Below, piece after piece: positions 22,430 to 33,960 of a stretch of 64,000 nt of DNA; position 1 is the first letter of the stretch; the number at the start of each line of letters is the position of its first letter. The position numbers and the translations under genes were made by a program. Under the pieces are notes generated by a model. It did not search any database, was not told the DNA's origin, and saw only the letters and a program-made list of their open reading frames with translations. The stretch comes from Sordaria brevicollis (lineage: Eukaryota > Ascomycota > Sordariomycetes > Sordariales > Sordariaceae). The stretch lies in NCBI GenBank assembly GCA_033439795.1, contig JAUTDP010000001.1:558001-622000 (forward strand). Reading direction: 5' to 3'.

Positions 22430-23155
22430 ATGTCTTCTTCAGGTATCACCTTTGCAGGAGCCGTCTTGTTCACCTCTTTGTTTCGACTTCTTCCTGTGGC
22501 GGCCGTCCCGACTGTTGAAGTGACCGACCGCAACAGCCCCATCCCCGGCTATGGCATCGAGGAGCTCGTCTGGGCGGTTCAGACTACTCCGGGCAGTGCT
22601 ACCGTCAACGTGACGGGCATCGTTCAGGATGTGATCCAGTACGCGGAGGAGATGAACCCCAACTTCCGATCCGACTTTGGCCTCGACGAGCAAAAGAGTT
22701 CTGCTCAAGCCGAGACTCTCGTCGACATTGAATCCATCCACTGCGATTACACTCCGTATGTGTCATCGGTTGCTATCGCGGATGGAATCGCGGACTTGAT
22801 GGGTGCTTCCGGGAGGCCGACTATCGGACCGGGTCCGAAAAAGTGCGCAAGAGTCAGTTGCCACTCCGTGTCTGCTGACCAGAGCGGTGCCATCTACTGG
22901 TGCAATGATGTATGTGGTCAACAAGGTTTCGAGTCCTCGGTTCCTGAGGAAGAGGTGATCAAGCGACTGACTGACCCTTCTGACCCTTTGCTTACCTCGC
23001 TTTAGAACCCAGAAACATCGCAACTTGACAAATGGAAATATATTGGGGAAGCAGCTCAGAGACTTATGAGTGATTGTCAGGAGGGCTCGCTTGTCCGGGG
23101 ACAGATCTTTATGAAGAGCCACTGGAATGTCATTCTCCGGCGGGAGGAGTGCTGA
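22430..23155 (+). CDS. Small secreted six-cysteine protein, array paralog 8
   Basis: Exons 22430-22909 and 23006-23155 give 209 residues. The signal peptide MSSSGITFAGAVLFTSLF runs straight into RLLPVAAVP without the intron found at the equivalent LLQ/ALVLPAAAAP junction of paralog 7, so the intron was cleanly lost or gained. The N-terminal module is complete (YGIEELVWAVQT, VNVTGIVQDV, NPNFRSDFGL). The core is GPGPKKCARVSC, then a short insertion (SVSADQSG) before AIYWCND. The last exon begins NPETSQLDKWKYIGEAAQ, so IADAA is changed to IGEAA, and ends RREEC. Six cysteines are kept. It is the last array member; no further copy was seen downstream. Confidence 0.87.
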
Positions 23156-25263
23156 TGATCCCGCAGCATATGCGATGTTGAGAGCGCGTCTCATCGGTGA
23201 GGGTCTGAATAGCAGGTAGGAACAGGTCGGCCCATGGTGGAATAGAAGAAGCTCAAAGCTGGGATCCTGAAAAGAAGGCATGTTGAAAGAAAAGGGAACC
23301 GCATCAAGGTTGGTGGTGTCAGAGGTGGAATAAAGTATGGTAGATAATCGGTGTGTCTGTCTGATATGGTTGTGACTGGAAGAGAGAGCGGTTCTTGGTT
23401 TGATGGTTGTCAAGTAGCAGGAAACATATCCTGATAGGAAAAATTGCAATTTTCATGAAACATTCGTCCCGCTAGTTCGTTTCCTCTTTTCTGCGTTATT
23501 GAAGGCACCCACTGGTTGACGCAAACAATTCAAGTGACGGTCGAGGGAAGGAACGGTTTGATGTTGAAGCAGGCACGGCAGTAGAGGCAGGTTGTCTATG
23601 CCGGCCTTTGCCAGCTATTGTCAGGAGGTCGCGGTTGAAAGTGGCCCGTGCCAGGTGACAGCTTCAGCCAATCACACAAAGCCATCAGAACGACACACGT
23701 ACAATGTCGACATGAGGTCCAAGCGTTCACGTGATACAGCCAATGAGCAATAGCGAAACCAGCCAAAGGTGGAGGCTGCTATCTCTGCACGCTCCATCCC
23801 AACGGCGGGTCCGGGCCTTTCACCAAGCCAAGGACGGAGTTGTTGCAAGTTGCAAGAGGACGGGAGGGCCACCCAAAGTCCAAACCAGGCTAGCAAGCAA
23901 TGACATGACTGACAGTGACAGCGACCACCGCCGCCGCCGCCGCCCGTCCCCAGCCCGCCAACGAGAACCTGAACCCGTTCTCACAACAACGTGAACCTGA
24001 CACTCAACAACAAGCATCTTCACCCGAGTATCATACTTTTTGACGGGCGCGACACCGCAAACACGGTTTTATCGGCCGAGTATCGACAGAAAGCACGCAT
24101 TGTGTACACAATCATTTACTGTAAGTTGTGTCATTTTTCTCCAGTTCAAATCCAGCCCCTTGCCTCTCTATATAGCAGCCAGCTCCATCCAGCCTTGGCC
24201 AAGATAGCCTCGAGGGTCCGTCCGGTGAGAGTGGGTGAGTGGGAGACTTCCATGGATGTTGGCAAGTCAGCAGTCAAGAGTGGAGGAACACACCACAGCC
24301 CGGTGCCACCCATTCCAGCCCGGCCACGGCACTGGTGCTGCTGCTGCTGCTGCTGCTCCTATTCCCACCACCACCACCTCACATAGCATCACAGCACCCC
24401 GCTATACGCGACCAACACCACCACCGATACGAGTCTATCTTCAAGTCTCTCTCTCTCTCCTCTGGGTCAAGTTGCTAGTGCGGCGCATTGCTTCTTATCT
24501 GACCGTGTTTTCCTTCTTGTCCCTCCCTGCCTGTTCTTAGCCAAGAGACCAAGCTCCTCTTCCAACTCAAGGGTGTGATATTCCTCCCGTCCTCCTCCAT
24601 CTCACCGCGCGTGAAGCACTCACCCACCCCCTTTGCTCACAACCATCAGGCTGCGCAGTGACTAACCTTCACCTCGTCCCGTGCTCCCGTGTCTAGGCTT
24701 GTACATTCAAATCACTTCATACGATTAGAACCCCGTCACCTTGCGTCGATCGTCGAGCTTGCCGCTTGCGCCCGCCCCTTCTCAAACCCCCTCTCTCACC
24801 GGGAAGAACTGAACGGCATCTAACCGAACGGATCGCACCCGGCACGGCTACCACTTACAACCGACGACGTCAGCCTTCTCTCTCCCAAAGACGATCGACG
24901 GTTCAGCGAATACCACTCACCGCGCTCGTCAAGATATTCCTCGGCAGTCCCTCCTTGTTGCGCAGCTTCGACTATCACCAGCTCTTGCTCTCCCCGCTGC
25001 CTGCTGTGCTGTTGCGCTGCTGCCGTTGCTGGATGGCCCGTCTGATATAGTTCCGACACCATCCCCCATCACGGCAGACGCTTAGGACACTGCATCCATG
25101 CCCGAAGAAGAGACTGCTGTGCTCCATGCCAACTTTGCTTTTCCGACTCCCGACAACATCGACTTCACGCACCTGGTCGACCGCGATAGCTGTTTCACGC
25201 GCGACCCTCGCGCCCGACCCCACAGCTTCAACAATAGGCCTGCTCGCCATTCGTCCTCGCTAG
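23156..25263. promoter_or_regulatory. CCR4 upstream region and long leader
   Basis: No independent gene is supported. From about 24100 the sequence is CT-rich with a CTG run at 24337-24357, consistent with promoter and 5' leader of CCR4. A small open frame at 25098-25331 overlaps the CCR4 start in another frame. Confidence 0.45.
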
Positions 25264-25331
25264 ATGGCAGATGGTCACCGCTATATGCAGCAGTCCTTCT
25301 CGACCCCTCTGCCCGCCCAGTTCGCCTCTAA
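25098..25331 (+). other. Overlapping upstream open frame at CCR4 start (77 codons)
   Basis: An ATG at 25098 opens MPEEETAVLHANFAFPTPD and stops at 25331, 68 bp past the CCR4 ATG, in a different frame. If the leader is unspliced this uORF would compete with CCR4 initiation. The bases TAG just before the CCR4 ATG could also be a splice acceptor that removes it. Confidence 0.35.
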
Positions 25332-27691
25332 CAACAACAATAATATCGCGAGTGGCCTTCTCCTGAACTCGTTGCTTAACCAGTTCATCACCGACCCCTC
25401 CGCGGCCCAGCAAGCCGCCACCCAACAAGCCAACCCCGCCCACGGCCCTGCGATCCAAAATAACCGAGGCATGTACGGCCAGAATCACCCGCAGGGGCAC
25501 AACCCCCGACTCAATGGCGCCGCGCCAGGCCGACAACCAAACATGCCCATGTTCTACAACCATGTACCACAGCAAGGCCATCCACACCAGGGACACAATG
25601 CGCACCACCAGGTCCTCCAGGCCGGCCACACGGGGCATGGGGCGAGGAACGACCTGATGAGCCACTCTACCTTCTCGAGCGGCATCATGGCCAACGCCAG
25701 CCCTTACACCAACAATCTCCAGAACGGCCACTCGGTCGCCGCCAGAGGCGGTCCGGCCGAGCAGCCCCCCAACGAGCATTGGCAAAAGCAATTGCGCCTC
25801 AAGGAGGAGTCGGATCGCGCGCACGCCGCCATGACGGAGCAACACCAGCCCCACTACTATGCGCGGCTCAAGGCGCCTGAAAACAAGGGGATAGGAGGCG
25901 GCCTGAACGCCGGTGCAAACGCCTCGGGCGAGGAGGAGGAGATTAGGAGACGACCCTACCAAGTGGAGAAGAAGAACAAGAGGCAAGACTGGCACAACAT
26001 GGACATGAGTGGCCAGGGACTGCGCGTTCTTTCCCAACCGCTGTTCAGCTACGAATTCTTGGTAGAGCTCTATATCGCCTCCAATCGATTAACGTTCTTG
26101 CCCGCCGACATCGGCAGACTGCGTCACCTCAAGATCCTAGAGGCGTCCAACAACCTTCTTTCCGAGCTTCCTCCCGAGATCGGCATGTGCACTAGTCTCG
26201 AAAAGCTCCTCCTGTTCGACAATCAGATCAGGGGCCTTCCGTACGAGCTGGGTTCCCTCTATAAGCTGGATATCCTCGGTATCGAAGGCAACCCGCTTGA
26301 GCCGACTTACAGGGACGAGATCGTGGAACGTGGAACAAAGAGCTTGATCAATCAGCTACTTGAGTCAGCACCAGGTGAGTACCAACCTTGTAGCTCGTAA
26401 CAGTTGTGATGCTAACGCGCTTGTTTTAGTTCCCATGCCACCTAGCCCCCGTAAGCCTATTGTCATACAAGAGGACGTTTCGCCCAGCCTTGAGCGCATC
26501 AAGGTCATGACGTGGAATATCCTATGCGACAAGTTTGCGACAACCAACATGTACGGTTACACGCCTACCGGAGCGCTTTCATGGGAGTACCGCAAGGAGC
26601 GGATTCTCCAAGAGATTCGGGACAGGGATGTGGACATGCTGTGTCTGCAGGAGATCGCCACGGACGTGTTTAGGGACTTCTTCAGCCCGGAGCTTGCTCA
26701 GAACGACTACAAGGGTGTCCACTGGCCACGACCCAAGGCCAAGACGATGAACGAGAGGGATGCAGCCTCAGTAGATGGATGCGCCATCTTCTACAAGGGA
26801 AGCAAGTGGATCTTGCTCGACAAGCAACTCATCGATTACGCCAACATCGCCATCAACCGTCCGGACATGAAGAACCAGCACGATATCTTCAACCGTGTCA
26901 TGCCCAAGGACAACATTGGCATCATCTGCTTCTTCGAGAGCAGGCGCACAGGCGCGCGTGTCATTGTCGCCAACACTCACTTGGCGTGGGAGCCGACGCT
27001 AGCCGACGTCAAGCTAGTCCAGACAGCCATTCTCATGGAGAACATCACCAAGTATGCCGAGAAGTACGTCCGCTGGCAACCCTTGAAGGACAAGCGCGGC
27101 ATCCAGATCCCACAGTCGGTGTCGGTCGAAAGCGACGTTCCCAAACCCGAGATGCCCGAGCCCGGCCCATCGCAGGAATACCGCTCCAACACCGACATCC
27201 CCCTTCTCGTGTGTGGCGATTACAACTCCACCCAAGAATCCTCCGTCTATGAGCTCCTGTCCATGGGCCGCGTCACGCCCGAGCACTCAGACTTCGGCAC
27301 CCACCAGTACGGCAACTTCACGCGCGACGGCGTCGCCCACCCGTTTAGTATGCGGTCCGCGTACGTCCACCTCAACGGCACGCCCGACGAGTTGTCATTT
27401 ACCAACTACGTGCCCGGCTTCCAGGAGGTGATTGATTACATCTGGTACTCGACCAACACCCTGGAAGTGGTTGAACTCCTCGGCCCTCCCGACCCGAATC
27501 ATCTCAAGAGGGTCCCTGGTTTCCCCAACTACCATTTCCCGGCGGATCATATCCAGATTATGGCCGAGTTTGTGATTAAGGCTAGGAAGGGCGAGAAGGT
27601 TAAGGCTTTGCAGCAGGGTGGTTCTTCTGGATCTGGTTCGAAACAGGAGGGTCAGGATGGCGGAAATGGAGGTGGAAGTGGACAGGCTTGA
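25264..27691 (+). CDS. ccr4: CCR4, catalytic deadenylase of the Ccr4-Not complex
   Basis: Two exons, 25264-26374 and 26430-27691 (intron GTGAGT...GCTAAC...TTTAG, phase 1), give 790 residues, a normal length for filamentous fungi. Residues 1-240 are Gln/Asn/His-rich and disordered. Residues about 245-355 hold leucine-rich repeats (LVELYIASNRLTFLPADIG and following units) that in yeast bind Caf1/Pop2. The exonuclease-endonuclease-phosphatase domain runs from about residue 390: TWNILCDKF, the metal-binding LQEI, NTHLAW, GDYNSTQES and the terminal FPADHIQI. All these catalytic elements are intact. The enzyme shortens mRNA poly(A) tails in cytoplasmic mRNA turnover. The C-terminus ends in a Gly/Ser-rich tail. 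Long antisense open frames over exon 1 are codon-bias shadows. Confidence 0.96.
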
Positions 27692-28710
27692 TTTTGAATC
27701 TGGATCTGCATCTGGATCTTGGTTTTCAAGTAGTAGCTCTCGCATACGACAGACAGGGCGAACGTTGGACGAAGTGAAGGAATTGGAGGAATAGATGGAT
27801 GGATGGATCGAGAGTGGTGAAGAAGGGAAATGGATAAAGGTGTGATTTATTTGCTTGGGAAACAAATCGAATGGAAGTCTTGTGTGTGTGTGTGTGTGTG
27901 TAGATGTGATGTGGATGATTACGTACGTAGACAAAGAAAGACAAAGTGGTTGGTAGGTCGGCTTGTGGGAGTAGCTGGAAGATGGAAGGTGGATGGAATT
28001 GGGATTGAAGTTCTGGGTTTGGTTTTCACTACTTTGAACTTGAACTTTACAGACCGGAGCAATGAATGAGAGACCTCTTTCTTGTACACATTGGATCCAG
28101 TTCATAGTAGTCTACTTGGTACAGAAGACGAACAAAACTGGATGTTTTCAAAGTTTTCATCATATCCCATAGTTTGAAGCGGTAGTTGGTAGCGGTGATG
28201 TTTTTAGTGTTTTGAATTATGTAACTTCTAGTCCTACCTTTTCGTTTCTTCTCTCCGTTGCTTGTGTCTATGTATTGGAGTAAGACCATAAAGAGGCTTA
28301 CTAAATAGACATTGATACAAATGTTCGTCTCGAGTTATAGATTTGCTGGTGGGAGGTACCTAGTAAATGGGCATCCGCATTGACGATGACTTTTTAACGA
28401 TTGAAATGAGTGTTTCAACTTGAATCAAGACAGTAACTGGCTGCCTACACTGGAATGGCTATATGCCTGCTACAAGGAGACTGCCTACCAGGCAGATGGC
28501 AGTCTGTTGTAATCACGAACGGAAGATTCAACGCGGATAATTTCTTTCACAAATGCTTCGATATTACTATCAAGTACTTGAGATCAAATATGTCACGGTA
28601 CCTATCTGATTCGGGAGATGTACCCAGCACAGTTTCCATCCAGCTTAGGTACTTGGATTGACTGAACACACTAGTGTCAAGGTACGGGGCGAAATAGCTG
28701 CCTAGTAATA
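27692..28710. other. 3' flank of CCR4
   Basis: It holds the CCR4 3' untranslated region, a GT dinucleotide run at about 27883-27902, and otherwise nothing recognisable. Confidence 0.5.
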
Positions 28711-29489
28711 CCATAGCGCGCATAGGGGGTTTTTGAAAATCATCTCCAATATGGTCTTGCCCAAAGAAAATGGTCACCAAGATAATAATTTCCAAACAAT
28801 AATTATATAACCATTTTACAATTACGAAACGGTTTTCGTAACGGTCCTTTACGACGAAATATTTCAATACCTCAAAACTAAGAAACCTATAATTTGAAGC
28901 GGAGCTTCAACATTGAGAAGTGTTGAAAAAACACGGAGCAAAGCGTTGAGCGTAGCTTCTTCTATAATACGGTGACCCCCCTGCGTCGATCCCAAAAATC
29001 TTCCCGAAGTTTACCCGTTTACCCGAGACCACAATCCCTGTTTTTCGACCTGCAATTGGTTAAATTAAACTTTTGCCAAGGCGCTAAAGATGGGACGAGG
29101 CTTGGCGTTCTAAAGTGGGTCCTATCAAGACAAAATGGGTACCAAAATGATGAGTAAGCCGAAACGAGTACAATGGTACTACTCACGTGACCGTAGCTAG
29201 CTTGCTGGCCGAGAAAAACGGCTTTAAAAAAATCCGACGGATAGGTATATAATAAAAAAAAAAATTATTTTATAAATGAAACGTCGTAGCTAACCTAGCA
29301 AATGTAGGGTTATAATATATACCCTTAAGCGGTCGGTTCGACTCCCGGCCGGAGTAAAAATAAAATCCTTTTAAAAAATGTTTAAATATTAAATAAAAAA
29401 TAATAAATAAATATTAATAAATAAATAAATAGTAAAAAACAAATAAATAGTAATAAATAAATAGGTAATTATAAATTATAATAATAATG

Positions 29490-29563
<74 letters not shown>

Positions 29564-29914
29564 TATAATAATAATAATAATAACGAAATAGAGGAAGTAA
29601 ATATTAAGCTCCGCTTCAAGTAAATTTCTGCCCACCCGTATAAAATTTGCCGAAGGCAAATTTTGCGGGGGTACGGGGGCGGCAGCCCTCGTAGGCCTTA
29701 AAAAAGAATTCTTTAATATTAAAAATGATTTTGTAGATAAAGACGGTCTTTAAGACCATTTTCCCAACGAACCTCATCCCTTAGTACTTATATTTCGTTC
29801 TATTATTAGTCATATTACCATTTTGAACACCACCTATTATTTTGTAGGTAAGGATTTTACAATTATAAAACCAGTACCAAAACCATTTTCAAAAACCCCC
29901 TCCACGCGCTATAG
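28711..29914. mobile_element. TIR element with TA target site, non-coding (1204 bp)
   Basis: The ends are inverted repeats of about 30 bp: CCATAGCGCGCATAGGGGG then TTTTTGAAAAT at left, and its counterpart with a few transitions at right (ending CCACGCGCTATAG). Each side has TA outside, suggesting a Tc1/mariner-type insertion. The interior is non-coding and composite: a second inverted pair (GAAGCGGAGCTT at 28894, AAGCTCCGCTTC at 29612), a GGTTCGACTCC string at 29335, and a long TAA repeat. It may be a non-autonomous carrier with nested insertions. It is partly TA-rich but less uniformly RIP-like than the neighbouring retrotransposon. Confidence 0.65.
29484..29582 (+). repeat. TAA trinucleotide microsatellite
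   Basis: About 30 near-perfect TAA units lie inside the TIR element. On the minus strand they read as a poly-isoleucine frame that is not a gene. Confidence 0.9.
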
Positions 29915-29990
29915 TAGGTAATTAACTTATTTACCTTAAGGACGTCGTATTCGGTATATCTTTTTTTCCATCTCGAAACGAAGATACTTG

Positions 29991-30212
29991 TGTAATGGGG
30001 AAGTATAGTTAATATACGTGCTAGTCGTTATAGCTATATTAAGGTTCTATAAAGGAGGAAAACTTTAATTATAAAGCGGACCTATTAGCGGCGAAGTTTT
30101 AAGGCGGGAGGGTAAAGTACGTACCGTTACGCTAAGGCGTCGAAGTAGGGCGTATAGCTACGCTCTAATCGCTATAATTAAAATTCTATACCCGGGCGGT
30201 AGCCCTATAATA
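29991..30212 (-). repeat. Left (3') LTR, 222 bp
   Basis: It aligns without gaps to 36685-36906; nearly all differences are transitions. This copy carries more C-to-T/G-to-A changes than the right one over its last 140 bases. Confidence 0.88.
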
Positions 30213-33200
30213 TTATCCCCCTCTTCCCCTCTCGAAGATACGCTTTCTATTTAAATACGCCTTCTTTTTAATTATTATTTACCCCGCTAAGTAATAATAT
30301 ACAAATTTACGTACAAAAACCCTTCCTTTTAAAAAAATTTTTTCTTTTCTTTTTTCCTCCTTTTTAATTATTATAATAATTATTAAAATAAATTCGTTTA
30401 ACGTTAATTCTTCCCTCTTCGATCTAATTTAATTAATTTATTAAATACTTTATTTATTTATTATTCCGCCCTCTTTTTCCCTACGCGACGTTTTTTTCCC
30501 TCTTACGCCTATTTCTATATTTAAGCCCTTTATCGAATTCGAGGAGTTTGAAATTCCTAACGAAAAGAAGAAGGCGGGGCTCCGCTTTATTAAATTCGAC
30601 CCTCTATTAATATTTTTAAAGGGTTTAATTAATATATTTAAAAATAAACGTTTATATTAATTTATAAATCTCTTTATTATTATTTCTATTTTTAAAATTT
30701 TGTTAATTTTTTTCTTATAGGCCGATTATATTAAATTGGAAATATAATATATCTTTCATTTAAATAAATATTGCGAATATATTATTAAATTTGAATATAT
30801 ATTTTATATAACGTATTATAATAATAATAAAAGGTATAATTATATTAATAATTTTATTTTCGTTTTAGTAAAGGTTTAAAAGGTAGTACTATTCGGGAAA
30901 TAAAATTATAAAGCCTTCGGGTATATTAATTATACGATCGGTATTATATATAATATAATTGAATTATTAAAGGACTAGGTTATTATTAAATTAATTATTT
31001 CGTAGAGGAGAATGCTCTAAAAAAAATGAAAGGATATTATTAATTATTATTCTTTTTAAGGAGTAATATAATAATATTATCGCTATTGGTATTCCCCGGG
31101 CCGTATTCCGGTTTAAGTTTATTATTTTTACCGCCCCCGCCGTTCTTTTTATTCTTATTACTTTTGCAAGCGAAATAATATTTATTAGTATTATAAAATC
31201 GCTAATCGTTTAGTTTAATAAATTGGAGGAGGAGGTTTAAGCGTTAAAGGAAGCGTTTATACGCCGTAGGAAGAAGCCCCGCTATAAAAAATAGAAAAAT
31301 TAAAAATTGAAATTAATATTTTAATATTTTTTAACCGTATTAATTTCCTTTTTCTCTTCTTATATTATATAATAAAATAATTAACGGGATTATCGGTTTT
31401 AATCGTTAGGTTATACTTTTCTTTAAAAGCGTTTAGGGCGGTAATATTAATTAATTTTTTTAATAGTTTTTATATTTAATTAATTTACTTTTATTAATTA
31501 ATTAATAGTATACGGTTTAAATTTTGGGTTTTAATATAGAAGATTTCGTTTATTAAATATTTTTTTTATTATTAATTATAATAATAGGCGGTTACGAATT
31601 AATAATTATTTAGCCTAGTAAGGGGTTATTTTTAGCGCGCTATAGAAGGTCGATATAAAATTTATTGAATATTTATAACGAAAGGTGGGAGAATTTAATA
31701 ACGAAGGGGTTGAGTATTTAAAATATTATATATTTAGCGTATAATTAATTTAGTTTCTTTTTAGGGCAGATCATTATAAAATTTTTAAAGTTAAATTAGA
31801 TTTTATTTCTAATTTTAAAGATTTTAATAGGTAAGCGTTTTTTATTAGCGAATTATTTTTATTCTTATATTAATACCGCTATTATAATTTAATAGAGATT
31901 TATAATTTATTATAACCGGTTTACGAAATTTTATATTTTTTTTAAAGATTTTTAGAATTTACTTTAATAAGAGGGGAAAGTATAGAGATTAGAGATTACG
32001 GGTAGTAATTATAAATGATATAAAAGGGGGATATACCGATAGTTATATTAATTTTATTATTAATTATTAATTATATAGTAGGATATTAATAATTTTAATC
32101 GTTTTAAATATTATTAACGAAGATACGAAGGAATATTTATATTTTTTAATTTATTTTCTTTAAATTATTATGAATTTAGGGGTAGAAGGTAGTATTTAAT
32201 AATTGGTTAATATTTAATAAATTATATAAGCGCTTTTAAAAGCGGTTGGTTTAATTAATATTATAATTACTTATAATAAAATTGGATTAATTATAATAAT
32301 AGACGAAATAATAGAGGAAGGCTTTTACGATAATTTTTGCTTTTATAGAGGGGAGGGGTTTTAAAATTACCGATTTACTAAGTTAATATTTAATAATTAA
32401 TAAATTAATATAATCGTTAGCGGGGGGAAGGTTTAAATAAAATCTATTTAAATTTCTTTAAAAAATTGTTTTAGGATGGGGAGCGGCTTTAGTAGCCCCT
32501 TCTTTTAATTTTTCTAATATTTAATTTAATTATAAATATTATAATTAGCGATAAAACGGTAGATATAAGTGCCTATTAACGGTTAGTAGAAGTTTTTATT
32601 AATAATATAAATACTATTTTCTTTTTTTAGGTAATCGAAGGCGGTAGAATCGTAAACTTCTTAGATGAAACGGGTGCGTAATATATTTTTTTTAGAATTT
32701 TTTAGGGATAAGTAAAAAATTATTACTTTTAAGAAAATAGGAATTGTAGGGATTTAAATATAGTTTTTATAATAAAATTTATTTATATTATCGATTTTAT
32801 ATTCGCTTAATTATATTTTTAATTTTTATACCGACGTAGGGAGGGTTTTATTTTTATTAATAACGGTTTAACGGATTATTTAATAAATTTTATTATTTTA
32901 GGCAATTCGGTCGAAAAATTATTATAAATTTAGATTTTTAAATATTTTTACGCCTTCCTTTATAAAAAGGATAGTAGGCGCTATACGGATATAATTTTTT
33001 AAAGCGGATTCCGGGATTAATTATATATTTTAAACTTTAGTATCGGTTTTATTAAATCAGTTTTAATTTTTACGGGATAAAGTATTTAATATTATAATAA
33101 GAATATTAGGGCGGTAAATAATTTAAAGGTTAAATTGGGAAAGGAATTTAATTTAGTGAATTTATTATTTTAAAAGGTATTGGCGTTTTATAAAGTATTC

Positions 33201-33479
33201 GAAATTGTAGTAATCCGTTATTATTATAAATTTTTTGTAATTACGTAATTCTATAGATTATTTTTTTAAATAGTAGATAATAGAGAGTATTTCTTTATTG
33301 TAAATAGGGTAATTGTATTTTACGGGGGTGAATTTTTAGGAGTAGAAATTTATTACGGTTTTTTTACCTTTTATAGATTTTTAGGAGAAGATATTATTTA
33401 AATTATAATTATTATAATTAATTTTTAAGAAGGTAAATAATTTAGGGTTTTATTAAATAAGGATAGGGGTTTTTGTAAA

Positions 33480-33960
33480 ATATTATTTTAATTTTACGAA
33501 AGCGTTATTATATTATTTAATTTATTTAAAGGTAATATTTTTATTTATTAGAGCCGTTAATAGTTTAAAAATTGTAGAGAAATCCTTAATAAATATCCGG
33601 TAATAGTTCGCAAAATTTAAGAAATTCTTTATTCCTTTTTAAAATGTAGGGGCTTCCTATTTAATAATAGCTTTAATTTTTTTTAAATCGGCTTTAATAC
33701 CGACTTTTATAATTACGATGAAATTTAAATATTTAACTTTTTATATAATAAATTCGTACTTTTTAGGATTTAAATAAAAATTAGCGTTAATTATTTATTT
33801 AATTATTAATTTAATTTTTTATATATACTTTTTCTTTATATTATTTAAAAAGATTAATACGTTATTTATATAAGCGGAATAGAAATTATTTAAATAATTA
33901 TTTAATATTATATTTTTATACCGTTGAAATGTTATTAATATTTTTATTAACCTAAATAGT
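33480..33960 (-). pseudogene. Decayed gypsy reverse transcriptase region
   Basis: Minus-strand reading gives recognisable RT blocks (SAYINNVLIFLNN, NFANYYRIFIKDFS) separated by stops created by TA changes. It fixes both family and orientation. Confidence 0.8.

Noticed and set aside
25228..26037. 269-codon antisense frame over CCR4 exon 1
   Set aside because: It mirrors the codon bias of CCR4, has a low-complexity Leu/Val/Gly composition and no recognisable domain.
29414..29659. Poly-isoleucine minus-strand frame
   Set aside because: It is a translation of the TAA microsatellite.
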